DNA of 64,000 nucleotides, taken from assembly GCA_016708265.1 (NCBI GenBank), contig JADJGA010000012.1, positions 248,001 through 312,000 of the forward strand, read 5' to 3'. Of this stretch, positions 29,089-37,823 are shown piece after piece. Every line of letters starts with the position of its first letter. Position 1 is the stretch's first letter. The notes under the pieces are model-generated. The model was given only the letters and a program-made list of their open reading frames with translations, was not told the origin of the DNA and ran no database searches. This stretch comes from Saprospiraceae bacterium. Its GTDB lineage: Bacteria > Bacteroidota > Bacteroidia > Chitinophagales > Saprospiraceae. The translations under genes were made by a program, and so were the position numbers.

Positions 29089-30849
29089 ATGACAAAAGTA
29101 ATTTTTCAGGCACTTGTTTTTTTATCCATAATTGCTTTCTCCGGATGTATCAAAGATTCTGAAGATTTTATACCGGATGGAAATAGTTTAACTGTAAAAG
29201 CCAGGATTTTCGGAATCGTGGTTGATGAAAATGAAAATCCGGTTGACGGAGCGATTGTTGTCTTCAGGGGTATTCAAATTCTAACAGACCAATATGGCAT
29301 TTTTAAATATGAAGATGCCATTGTCGATTCAAAGCATAATTTTCTGACCATTACAAAAGAAGGTTTTTTTGAGGGAACCAGGACATTCAGGGCAAATCAT
29401 TCAAAAACCATCCAATTGAAAACACAATTGCTCAGGAAAAATTTTAATCAGTCATTTGAAAGCTTAACAGGAGGGACGGCAAATGAAGGAAATGCAGTTC
29501 TGTCATTCAGCCCCAACTCTGTGATGGTATCTTCGTCAAAAGCAGACTATAACGGAACCGTGAAAGTGGCTATGAAATACCTCGATCCGACTCAGTATGC
29601 GACTAATGAAAGTATGCCCGGAGACTTCAGTGCTGTTAATTCTGAAAATGAATTAGGTACATTGGGCTCTTTTGGAATGGTGTATGTAGAACTGCAGTCA
29701 CCGGGTGGAGAAAAACTCCAGTTGAAGACAGGTAAAACTGCTGAACTATCTGCCCAGATACCGGCCTCAATACTCGATGAAGCACCATCAGAAATAGCGA
29801 TGTGGTATTTTGATAACGGACTGGGATTGTGGAAAGAAGAAGGTAAGGCAAAAAAGGAGAACGGAAAATATGTCGCCAATGTATCTCATTTCAGTTGCTG
29901 GAATTATGATTATTATCTGCCTTCAATTATTCTCAGCGGAAGGGTAGTGGATCAAAGCGGAAATCCATTGCCGGGAATGCATGTCTGGGTGTCAGCGGCC
30001 GGAGTTTCTGCCGGCGGACATGGCAATACCGACCCTGATGGAACTTTTAGCGGTAAGGTAGCCAAAGATGTATTGCTCGATTTCAAAGTGTTTGCCCTTG
30101 GTTCGGGATGCAGCTATCAGGATCCTGTGTATATCACACAAATAGGTCCTTTTTCAGTAGATACCGATCTGGGAGATATTGTTATAACACTACTGAATGA
30201 TCAATTTTGCAATGTAACCGGAACATTTCTTGATTGCAATGGAAATCCTGTGACAAACGGATTTGCAAAGATCGACAATCATTATTTTGAATTGACAAAC
30301 GGAACATTGGATGCATCAGTACTGTCCTGCAATTCAAACACTAAGTCACTGATCGCTACTGACAGGAATCTCGCAAAAACTATCGCACCTATCAGTTTAA
30401 CTTCACCAGGAAACAATAATTTAGGTACAGTGAACGTCTGTCAGTTGGATGCTGATTTTCTGAAAATGAATTGTGATGCACTCAGTATTAATTTGACATT
30501 ATTGGATTCAATAAGTATGAAATCTCATGACCAGATCAAATTCATTAGTGGAAATGGGATCGATAACGGAAAATTCGGATGGGTTTATATCGGATATAAG
30601 GATGTTGGAAATATTGGGAAATGTGTTCCCGGTACTTACGATATCACCAATTCAGAAGGTTTTTATTATTCCTCCGATGGTAGTCCGAATAATGGTAAAC
30701 ATTATGAAGTTGTAAGCGGTTCTATTACAATAACTCAGGGTGGTAATAAAGGAGACAGAATAAAAGGCACATATGCCACAGTTGTTAAGGAAAGTGGAAG
30801 CGGATTGAGTTACGATTTTTACGGATCATTCCAGTTATTGCTGGAATAA
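29089..30849 (+). CDS. Lipoprotein with CarboxypepD_reg domains, first gene of a sigma-factor operon
   Basis: This 586-residue lipoprotein has lipobox FSGC with Cys20. A first carboxypeptidase-regulatory-like domain (RIFGIVVDENENPVDGAIV) is followed by a middle beta region (residues 120-280) ending near HFSCWNYDYYLP. A second such domain follows (LSGRVVDQSGNPLPGMHVWVS), then a C-terminal region of unknown fold. The sigma-factor gene starts 9 bases after its stop. I see no enzyme motif. It probably sits in the outer membrane or periplasm and may be the output or the sensor partner of the sigma system. Confidence 0.75.
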   Translation: MTKVIFQALVFLSIIAFSGCIKDSEDFIPDGNSLTVKARIFGIVVDENENPVDGAIVVFRGIQILTDQYGIFKYEDAIVDSKHNFLTITKEGFFEGTRTFRANHSKTIQLKTQLLRKNFNQSFESLTGGTANEGNAVLSFSPNSVMVSSSKADYNGTVKVAMKYLDPTQYATNESMPGDFSAVNSENELGTLGSFGMVYVELQSPGGEKLQLKTGKTAELSAQIPASILDEAPSEIAMWYFDNGLGLWKEEGKAKKENGKYVANVSHFSCWNYDYYLPSIILSGRVVDQSGNPLPGMHVWVSAAGVSAGGHGNTDPDGTFSGKVAKDVLLDFKVFALGSGCSYQDPVYITQIGPFSVDTDLGDIVITLLNDQFCNVTGTFLDCNGNPVTNGFAKIDNHYFELTNGTLDASVLSCNSNTKSLIATDRNLAKTIAPISLTSPGNNNLGTVNVCQLDADFLKMNCDALSINLTLLDSISMKSHDQIKFISGNGIDNGKFGWVYIGYKDVGNIGKCVPGTYDITNSEGFYYSSDGSPNNGKHYEVVSGSITITQGGNKGDRIKGTYATVVKESGSGLSYDFYGSFQLLLE

Positions 30850-30858
30850 ATTGCAAAA

Positions 30859-31410
30859 ATGACTGAGAAGGAGCTGATACAGGGTTGTCTGAACAATGAC
30901 AGATTGAGTCAGAAAATGCTTTATGATAAATTTAGCGGGCAGATGTTTGGCATCTGCCTTCGCTATTGCAGGGATGATACTATTGCAGCCGAAGCTCTTC
31001 AGACTGGTTTCATCAGGGTTTTTAAAAATCTGAGTTCTTTCAGGAATGAGGGTGACCTCGGTGCATGGATAAGGAAAATAATAGTCAGGACGGCTATCGA
31101 TCAGGTGAAAAAAGAAAAATTATCATTCAGTGACGATCTCACTATGATTGACGAACTTGATAATAGCTATACAATGGATTTTTCCTTTGATAGTTTTAAT
31201 TATGACCGGCTGATCAGTCTTTTAGACCGTTTGCCTAAAGGCTATAAAATGGTCTTCTCCATGTTTGTTATCGACGAACTTGATCATTCGGAAATAGCTG
31301 AGACTCTTGGTATTTCCGAAGCCACCTCAAGGACGCAATTATTCAAAGCCAGAAAAATGCTGCAAAGTTTAATAGTTGAATCTCCCTTGTTATCCTATAA
31401 ATATCATTAA
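30859..31410 (+). CDS. ECF-type RNA polymerase sigma factor
   Basis: This 183-residue sigma factor has region 2 at about residues 20-90 (MFGICLRYCRDDTIAAEALQTGFIRVF) and region 4 at about 120-175 (LPKGYKMVFSMFVIDELDHSEIAETLGISEATSRTQLFKARKML). It belongs to the Bacteroidota sigma-70 group often located with anti-sigma or outer-membrane genes. It lies between a lipoprotein gene (9-base gap) and a membrane-anchored barrel-like gene (6-base gap), so the three are one operon. The downstream protein is the natural candidate for its regulator. Confidence 0.92.
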   Translation: MTEKELIQGCLNNDRLSQKMLYDKFSGQMFGICLRYCRDDTIAAEALQTGFIRVFKNLSSFRNEGDLGAWIRKIIVRTAIDQVKKEKLSFSDDLTMIDELDNSYTMDFSFDSFNYDRLISLLDRLPKGYKMVFSMFVIDELDHSEIAETLGISEATSRTQLFKARKMLQSLIVESPLLSYKYH

Positions 31411-31416
31411 AAATTA

Positions 31417-32661
31417 ATGAAGCCAATGAATGAAATATTAATGAAAAAAGTAGCTGATTCCTACGAAGCAGTTCCACCGGAATTTGTATGGGAAAACATT
31501 GAACTGTCACTTAATCAAAACAGAAAGAGACGACACTTTTTCTTATGGTTAGTTGCCGGAATTGCATTTTTAAGCCTGTCAGCATTAGTTTTTTATAGGG
31601 ATATTTATGGAATCAAAGATGTTGCCGAAAACGATATTAAAATCACCGGAACAAATTTAGGCACAACCGGAATTGATCATAAGTTTTTGCCAGATGAAAA
31701 TATCATTGCAAATAATAAATCAGTTCAGGGAAAAATTGAATCAGTTATCCCATTGGTTGAAAAAAAGAGCAGGCTTTATGAAAATGAAAATGTTGAAGAC
31801 AAACACGAAATAAATGAGGCTATAAAAGAAGAAAAAGCTTTTCTGAATGAAGTAAAGGAGGAAAATTCATCCCCCGAAATGATCATTATCAACAGTATTT
31901 CGAAGTCATTTGTTGTAATGCAAAATTCAGTTTTTAGGCCTGATTTCAATGACAAGATCAAATGCCCAAGTTTTGGAGATCCAAAAAAGAGAATGTTCGC
32001 AGAGCTGGGCCTATTAGGTGGATATCATTTAAAGTCGATTGGTAATGGTAGTAATGAAGCTCTTGCCGCAATCAGGAATCAATCCGAATCCGGATGGTAC
32101 ACATGGGGATTAAATGGAGTATTCGGAATAAATATTACCCCTAATTTTTATATAGGCACCGGAATTGACTGGACACAGTCCAAAGATAAGTTCAAACATT
32201 CATCGGATGCCATCACCAAAATGATCATAACATTTGATCCGGTTACGGGAATTCCCACTGATACAAGTTTTGTGACCGGCAAGCTTGTGAGTAAAGGAGA
32301 GATCAGGTACAATTCAATCGATATACCTTTGATAATAGGATTTGTTAGAAAATATGACAAATGGGATTTTGGAGTGGAAATGGCACCTGTTTTTAACCTG
32401 AATTTCACTGCAAATGGTAAAATATTCAATGATAAGAAAAAAATCTCAAGCATAGACAAGGAGCCTCTGGTTTATAAATCAGGATTGGGACTTGGGCTGA
32501 AGGCTTCATTTGTGATCAGGAGAAATATTTCTGATGGGCTGTCAGTTCAGCTAAAACCGACATTTAAAACTTATTTTAATGATATAAATGATAGTAATTA
32601 TGCCTTACCAATGCGTTACAATCTGTTTGGTATAAATCTTGGGGTGAGGAAGGATTTCTGA
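31417..32661 (+). CDS. Membrane-anchored protein with C-terminal beta-barrel-like domain; probable regulator of the sigma factor
   Basis: The 414 residues have an unusual layout. The first 40 are soluble (MNEILMKKVADSYEAVPPEFVWENIE), a position where Bacteroidota anti-sigma factors bind sigma. One transmembrane segment follows at about 44-62 (FLWLVAGIAFLSLSALVFY), then a charged linker to about residue 185. The remainder has alternating aromatic/glycine strands like a small outer-membrane barrel (FAELGLLGGYHL, FYIGTGIDWTQS, FGINLGVRKDF end). An inner-membrane anchor and a barrel in one chain are hard to reconcile unless it spans the periplasm or the 'barrel' is a soluble beta domain. Confidence 0.65.
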   Translation: MKPMNEILMKKVADSYEAVPPEFVWENIELSLNQNRKRRHFFLWLVAGIAFLSLSALVFYRDIYGIKDVAENDIKITGTNLGTTGIDHKFLPDENIIANNKSVQGKIESVIPLVEKKSRLYENENVEDKHEINEAIKEEKAFLNEVKEENSSPEMIIINSISKSFVVMQNSVFRPDFNDKIKCPSFGDPKKRMFAELGLLGGYHLKSIGNGSNEALAAIRNQSESGWYTWGLNGVFGINITPNFYIGTGIDWTQSKDKFKHSSDAITKMIITFDPVTGIPTDTSFVTGKLVSKGEIRYNSIDIPLIIGFVRKYDKWDFGVEMAPVFNLNFTANGKIFNDKKKISSIDKEPLVYKSGLGLGLKASFVIRRNISDGLSVQLKPTFKTYFNDINDSNYALPMRYNLFGINLGVRKDF

Positions 32662-32678
32662 TTTTTAAAAAGCTGAAT

Positions 32679-32900
32679 TTAAAAATTACTTTCAAATTCT
32701 GACAATACACCCATTGAATCCTTTTTCACCAGTTCAGATTCTAGTTTAAGTTTCTTTTCTATTAGATTTCTTCTCTGAATCTTATTGTAATAATCTATTG
32801 CTTCATTGATATACCTGTTGCGAGGTTTTTTAAGATTTGCAACAATTGATTCGGTTTCTTCAAAAATACCTTCTTCCAATTTTAAGGATAATGTTTTCAT
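32679..32900 (-). CDS. Small ribbon-helix-helix-like protein (orphan antitoxin-like)
   Basis: This 73-residue protein begins MKTLSLKLEEGIFEETESIV, a beta strand followed by a helix, with PRNRYINEAIDYYNKIQRR as second helix. That is the pattern of ribbon-helix-helix DNA-binding antitoxins. The charged C-terminal tail is where such proteins bind a toxin. No toxin-like ORF lies on either side: the next gene downstream is the convergent barrel-like gene and upstream is the nucleosidase. It may be a solitary regulator or the remnant of a pair. Confidence 0.55.
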   Translation of the reverse strand: MKTLSLKLEEGIFEETESIVANLKKPRNRYINEAIDYYNKIQRRNLIEKKLKLESELVKKDSMGVLSEFESNF

Positions 32901-32927
32901 TTAAAATTATTATAACACAAAGAATAT

Positions 32928-33717
32928 TTAGTTAGTGTATATCGCAATAATATCATCATTTATTTTCAAAAAAGATTTTAAGTACCTCTTCAATATCTCC
33001 ATAGAATAAATACTCGCAATCTCATCTACAAATTTCTGAAAATCGACATGGGCATTTTCATCTGCTGTATCCGAAATGATCCTGATAACTGAGAAGGGCA
33101 CATTGTATTCATAGCACACCTGCCCAACAGCTGCTCCTTCCATTTCCACACACAAAACGGATGGCAAAGCGTCTTTTATTGACTGAAGTTCTTCTTTGGC
33201 TGAAATGAACCTGTCTCCGCTGGCTATGTCACCGGTAGTAGCTTTAGGAGTGATGATCCCGAAGTCCTTAAGAACATTTTCCTGGATATTATCTGTTATA
33301 TTTAAGGTAAATTGCCGGCATAAATCTGTAAGCACCTTTCGTATTTTTTCACTGGTATCAATATAGGTTTTGCCGAGTAGTGGAATTTCATGTTTTCTGA
33401 AAATTGGTGAAGCATCAAGGTCATACTGATAAAGACTTTTACCGACAACAATATCACCAATATTGACATTTTCAGAGCAGGAACCTGCTACTCCGATAAA
33501 AAATTATCTCATCAATATTGAATTCAAGGACCATATTTGTGGCTGTGGCTGCAGCTGAGACTTTTCCCATTCTCGAATATACCAGAACTACCGGCACTTC
33601 CCACAAAGACCCGGTATAGTAATCCCTCATTCCCATGTTCATTACTTTTCTGTCCAGGATGAATTCTGCCAGCATTCCTACCTCTTCCTCCATTGCACAT
33701 ATAATCCCGAATCTCAT
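32928..33717 (-). CDS. mtnN: 5'-methylthioadenosine/S-adenosylhomocysteine nucleosidase (one frameshift)
   Basis: The restored protein has about 262 residues. The first 80 read MRFGIICAMEEEVGML.. with the catalytic region beginning ICAMEEE. A break at about 33500 is caused by one surplus A in a run of six (plus strand); removing it gives the family motif IIFIGVAGS and an open frame to 32928. The C-terminal half has CVEMEGAAVGQVC and VIRIISDTADENA with the catalytic aspartate. The enzyme cleaves the N-glycosidic bond of MTA and SAH in methionine salvage and SAM recycling. Fragment ends at IIFYRSSR are an artefact of the shift. Confidence 0.92.
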
Positions 33718-33770
33718 TTGGTATTTGTATTTTCTATTCTGACTTATATTGAGTTAATAATAAAATAGTG

Positions 33771-35003
33771 TTATTCAGTATAATCAAGATCATTACCGTA
33801 TGTCTCTTTGATCAGATATAATGCAATGATGCCAAGTAAAAAACATACTGCACCTACAATGATACCTGCATTGACGAGTCCGTAATATTTTGATAAAAAC
33901 AGTACTGATGAAGTGATCGGAACTGTAGCTCCCCTTACAAAATTGGGAACAGTTGTTGTGACCGTAGCTCTGATATTTGTGCCAAATTGTTCTGAAGCCG
34001 TTGTGATAAATACTGCCCAGTATCCGGCACCAAATCCAAGAATTCCAATGATCATGTAAAACATAGTTGAAGTCATTCCTCTGAAATAGAAAAATATAAT
34101 TGTAAATAAAAACAAAAAAGACATTGAAAGATAAAGAACTTTTTTCCTTGACTTCATCCACTGACTCAAAAAACCGATAAAAAAACTGCCTATTGCTATG
34201 CCGATATAATGGTATGAAACTGCAGCACCTCCGTTTATCCCACCTTTCACATTTAAAAGTCTTGAAAGTTCCGGGGACTGTATCACAAGTATGCTGACAA
34301 TATACCATATAGGGATACCAATGATAATATTGTAAATATATTTTAGTAGTCGCTGCTTATCAGTAAATATACTTAAAAAATCCCCTCTTTTGACCTCCTG
34401 CTGACTTTTGGTTTTTTCAAACATACCCGATTCAAATACACTTGCACGCAAAAGCAGTAACATTATTCCCAAACCACCACCAAACCAGTAAGCCACTCTC
34501 CAGTCAAAAAAATCTGCTACCAGAAAACCCAGTACTGCCCCGAAAATACCAATTCCACTGACAATCGCAGTGCCGTAACCTCTTGATTCCTTACTCATGA
34601 CTTCCGATACCAGGGTGATGCCAATGCCGAGTTCTCCGGACAATCCTACTCCGGCAATGAATCGTAAAATTGCATACTGCTCCATATTTTGTACGAATCC
34701 ATTGGCGATATTAGCCATGGAATATAAGGCAATTGTAAAAAACAAAACCGGCAGTCTGCCCCTTTTGTCTCCCATTATTCCCCAAATAATTCCACCAATG
34801 AGCATTCCAGCCATCTGCATGTTCAAAAGAAATATTCCTTCAGGTAATAGCATTGCATCAGAGATTCCAATACCTTTTAGGCTTGGTACTCTGACAATTC
34901 CGAAAAGTATCAGATCATATATATCGACAAAATAACCTAAAGCCGCAACTATTACAATAATATTTAACGGATTTTTTATGCCTTCATGCTTACTCATATT
35001 CAA
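33771..35003 (-). CDS. MFS transporter, metabolite:H+ symporter-like
   Basis: This 410-residue membrane protein has about 12 transmembrane helices. It shows the MFS loop motif between helices 2 and 3 (GIMGDKRGR) and a second half beginning after the cytoplasmic stretch FEKTKSQQEVKRGD. The sequence around VSEVMSKESRGYGTAIVSGIG resembles the sugar/metabolite-H+ symporter group. The substrate is not predictable. It is intact, in contrast to its neighbours. A good Bacteroidota promoter precedes it at 35048-35081. Confidence 0.85.
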   Translation of the reverse strand: MNMSKHEGIKNPLNIIVIVAALGYFVDIYDLILFGIVRVPSLKGIGISDAMLLPEGIFLLNMQMAGMLIGGIIWGIMGDKRGRLPVLFFTIALYSMANIANGFVQNMEQYAILRFIAGVGLSGELGIGITLVSEVMSKESRGYGTAIVSGIGIFGAVLGFLVADFFDWRVAYWFGGGLGIMLLLLRASVFESGMFEKTKSQQEVKRGDFLSIFTDKQRLLKYIYNIIIGIPIWYIVSILVIQSPELSRLLNVKGGINGGAAVSYHYIGIAIGSFFIGFLSQWMKSRKKVLYLSMSFLFLFTIIFFYFRGMTSTMFYMIIGILGFGAGYWAVFITTASEQFGTNIRATVTTTVPNFVRGATVPITSSVLFLSKYYGLVNAGIIVGAVCFLLGIIALYLIKETYGNDLDYTE

Positions 35004-35047
35004 ATTATTTTATGGTTGGTTTATCTTTAATAACAATTTGTGTTTAA

Positions 35048-35081
35048 CAAAGGTAAAAAAAGTCAGAGAATCGATTTCAAA
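35048..35081 (-). promoter_or_regulatory. Bacteroidota-type promoter for the MFS gene
   Basis: On the minus strand TTTG (35078-35081) is followed by a 22-base spacer and TACCTTTG (35048-35055). This matches TTTG-N19-23-TAnnTTTG. Transcription would start about 40 bases before the ATG. The remainder of the 326-base gap between this gene and pgk holds only the pgk terminator and AT-rich sequence. Confidence 0.65.
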
Positions 35082-35260
35082 AACTAAGAATTAATTTTTA
35101 AAATAGTTCAACTGCTATTTATCCGGATAAAACAACTCTGTGAGAATTTTCTTAGTGATAAATTAGTGATTTTAAGCTAGTCTGAATGGATAGATTAAAT
35201 TATGAATACAGGTTTCCAAACTCTTCATACAAGTTTGAATTTCCATAGAAAGTGCAATAC

Positions 35261-35298
35261 AAAAAAAAACTCCATTCAAAAGCCTTGAATGGAGTTTT
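35261..35298 (-). terminator. Rho-independent terminator of pgk
   Basis: A perfect 14-base-pair stem (arms 35266-35279 and 35285-35298, containing ACTCCATTC / GAATGGAGT) has a 5-base loop. On the minus strand it is followed by a U-tract, from the A-run at 35261-35269. It begins about 30 bases after the pgk stop. Confidence 0.92.
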
Positions 35299-35329
35299 AA
35301 AATATTCCAATGAGAAAGCAATTATAGCA

Positions 35330-36530
35330 TTACTCAAAAACTATATCTATACAAGGTAACCCTCCATTTTCGATAAACTCAAGCATAGCACCTCCACCGG
35401 TTGATATAAAGCTGACATTATCTGCAAGACCGGATTTATTGATAGCTGAAACAGAATCTCCACCACCGATCATTGAAAAAGCTCCGTTATCTGTAGCATC
35501 AGCAATGGCAGTAGCTATTTCAAAAGTACCTTTGGAGAATTTCTCCATTTCAAAAACACCCAGTGGTCCGTTCCACATTATAGATTTGGAATTCCTTATG
35601 ACTTCCGAATACTTTTTTATTGCTTCAGGTCCTATATCCAGTGCCATCCAGTCTGAAGGAACTTCAGAACTTTTTACTATTTTTGCCTCTCCTGCATCAG
35701 AGAATTTTTCAGAGATCACACTGTCTTCCGGTAGCATGAAATTTACTCCCTTAGCTTTAGCATTAGCGAGAATATCTCTCGCAGTCTGAATATAATCGGG
35801 TTCAAACAATGAATTACCAATCTCTCCTCCTGAGCTTTGATAAAAGTATAAGCCATTCCACCACCGATCAGAATGTTATCAGATACTGAGATCAGTTTAT
35901 CCAGAAGTTTTATCTTATCAGAAACTTTTGCTCCTCCTATTATTGAAGTGTAAGGTCTTTCAGGATTATTCAAAAGCCTGTTTGCACTCTGATATTCCTC
36001 ATGAACAAGAAATCCAAGGTCTTTGTGGTCTTTATCGAACAATGCTGACACGTAAAATGTAGAAGCATGTTTTCTATGAGCAGTTCCAAATGCATCAAAT
36101 ACAAAATAAGTAGCCAATGAGGCCAGTTTTTTTGCAAATTCTTCATCTCCTTTTTCTTCTTCTTTATAGAATCGCAGGTTTTCCAGAAGAAGTATTTCTC
36201 CCGGTTTCAATGCTGCTGCTTTTGCACAGCCTCTTCTCCTATACAGTCAGAAGCGAAGTCAACTTTTTTTCCCAAACTGAGCTTCAAGTTCAGGAATCAT
36301 GTATCTGAGAGTGAATTTTTCAACATTGATATTTCCATTCTCATCCAGGCTTTTGTCGGTCTCCCAAGATGTGAGATGAGAATCAGGCTGCCTCCGTTTT
36401 CCAGTATGTAATTCAAAGTTGGCATGGCCTTTACAATCCTGGTATTATCAGAAATTTTATGATCGCTGGTCATGGGAACATTAAAGTCAACCCTGACAAG
36501 GACTTTTTGATTTTTAAAATTTGATTTCAT
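35330..36530 (-). CDS. pgk: Phosphoglycerate kinase (four frameshifts)
   Basis: The restored protein is about 400 residues, normal for the family. It starts at 36530 with VLVRVDFNVP and ISHLGRPTK. Breaks: near 36350 (missing A, restoring RPTKSLDENG), near 36265 (surplus A in a run of seven, restoring FGKKVDF), near 36220 (missing A, restoring AVQKAAALKPGE), and near 35840 (missing G, restoring KAQGGEIGNSLFEPD). Further motifs are LLLENLRFYKEEE, IIGGAKVSDKI and the nucleotide-binding GGGDSVSA. The enzyme makes ATP from 1,3-bisphosphoglycerate. gapA lies just upstream on the same strand. Confidence 0.95.
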
Positions 36531-36563
36531 ATAAAATAATTTTAAGACTATTAATATAGTAAA

Positions 36564-36591
36564 TAGCCCGAAATAAATACATTCCGGGCTA
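36564..36591 (-). terminator. Hairpin between gapA and pgk
   Basis: Arms TAGCCCG (36564-36570) and CGGGCTA (36585-36591) form a 7-base-pair GC-rich stem with a 14-base loop. On the minus strand the hairpin follows the gapA stop by about 20 bases and is followed by a moderately U-rich stretch. It may attenuate transcription from gapA into pgk or protect the 3' end of gapA mRNA. Confidence 0.6.
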
Positions 36592-36611
36592 TCTTCAATT
36601 TATCAATTTAA

Positions 36612-37605
36612 TTAAGCCATTCTTTCAGCCAAATCGGCTAACCTTTGAGAATAACCATATTCATTATCGTACCAGGAAATTATTTTTACAAGGTTTCCTC
36701 CTTTCTCCATAGTTAACTTTGAATCAAAAATTGAAGAATAAGGACTTCCTATAATATCGACACTTACAATAGGGTCAGTTTCATATTTCAAAATGCCTTT
36801 CATCGGTCCATCAGCAGCTTTCATCGCTGTATTTACTTCTTCCACAGTAGTATTTTTTTTAAGCTTTACAGTTAAATCCACAACTGAGCCATCAGGTGTA
36901 GGCACTCTCATAGCAAGTCCGTGAAGTTTACCTTCAAGTTCAGGAATTACCAATCCGATTGCTTTAGCGGCTCCAGTTGAAGTAGGGATAATCGAAACAG
37001 CTGCTGCTCTTGCACGACGAAGATCTTTATGAGGTGCATCGAGAATGATCTGATCGTTTGTATATGAATGTATAGTATTCATCAAGCCAAATTCAATTCC
37101 AAAATTATCATTAAGAACCTTACTGATCGGTGCCAGACAATTGGTTGTGCATGAAGCATTTGATACAAGTTTATGTTCTGGCTTCAAAGTGTCATCATTC
37201 ACTCCCAGAACTATAGTTGCATCTACATCTTCAGGTTTATCAGAAGGAACACTCAAAACTACTTTTTTAGCTCCCGCCTCGATGTGCTTATTTAAAAGTT
37301 CTCTTCTTCTGAAAACTCCTGTACATTCTGCCACTACATCAACACCCAACTCTTTCCATGGAAGGTTTGAAGGATCTTTTCAGCAAAAGCTCTAATCTTT
37401 TTCCATTTATAGTAATGAATTCATCATCAGCTTCTATCGTGCCATTAAATCTGCCATGAACTGAATCATATTTCAAAAGGTGGGCAAGTGTTTTATTGTC
37501 AGTAAGATCATTGATTGCTACTATTTCTACGTCTTTTTCTCAAGTAAAGCCCTTAAGGTAAGTCTTCCGATTCTTCCGAATCCGTTAATTGCTATTTTTT
37601 TTCAT
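36612..37605 (-). CDS. gapA: Glyceraldehyde-3-phosphate dehydrogenase (four frameshifts)
   Basis: The restored length is about 331 residues. It starts at 37605 as MKKIAINGFGRIGRL once a surplus base in an eight-T run (plus strand) is removed. Further breaks: missing A near 37540 (restoring EKKDVEIVAINDL), missing A near 37395 (restoring KRLRAFAEK) and missing A near 37385 (restoring EKDPSNLPWKELGVD). From 37349 the frame is intact, with the catalytic cysteine in SNASCTTNCLAP, HSYTNDQ and the C-terminal WYDNEYGYS. It catalyses the NAD-dependent oxidative phosphorylation step of glycolysis. Confidence 0.95.
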
Positions 37606-37637
37606 ATTTATTGATTTTCATTTTTAAAAAGAATCTG

Positions 37638-37671
37638 CAAAGGTACAAATTATTTTAAGAATCAATCCAAA
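37638..37671 (-). promoter_or_regulatory. Bacteroidota-type promoter for gapA
   Basis: On the minus strand TTTG (37668-37671) and TACCTTTG (37638-37645) are separated by 22 bases; an alternative TTG at 37663-37665 gives 17. Transcription would start near 37631, about 25 bases before the gapA ATG. It is nearly identical in layout to the MFS promoter. Confidence 0.65.
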
Positions 37672-37823
37672 AATGTTTAATTTAGATAAATTTATTGAAC
37701 ATTTGCAATGTCTGAATTTTTTAAAAAACCGAAAAATAATATCTGATATTATTCAGGATTATTCAGGACAGGACAATCAGTAAATCCAATTTTACAACAA
37801 TCCATCGTGCCTTTTTCACTTCT

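Noticed and set aside
32679..33717. Toxin-antitoxin pair formed by the RHH gene and its neighbour
   Set aside because: The neighbouring gene is a clear MTA/SAH nucleosidase once its frameshift is corrected, not a toxin.
34597..34935. A 112-residue ORF antisense to the MFS transporter
   Set aside because: Proline/serine/isoleucine-rich shadow of a membrane protein; no independent support.
35330..37605. Several short separate genes where pgk and gapA should be
   Set aside because: The pieces are consecutive parts of one protein each, joined by single-base corrections in homopolymers. They are not independent genes or pseudogenes.
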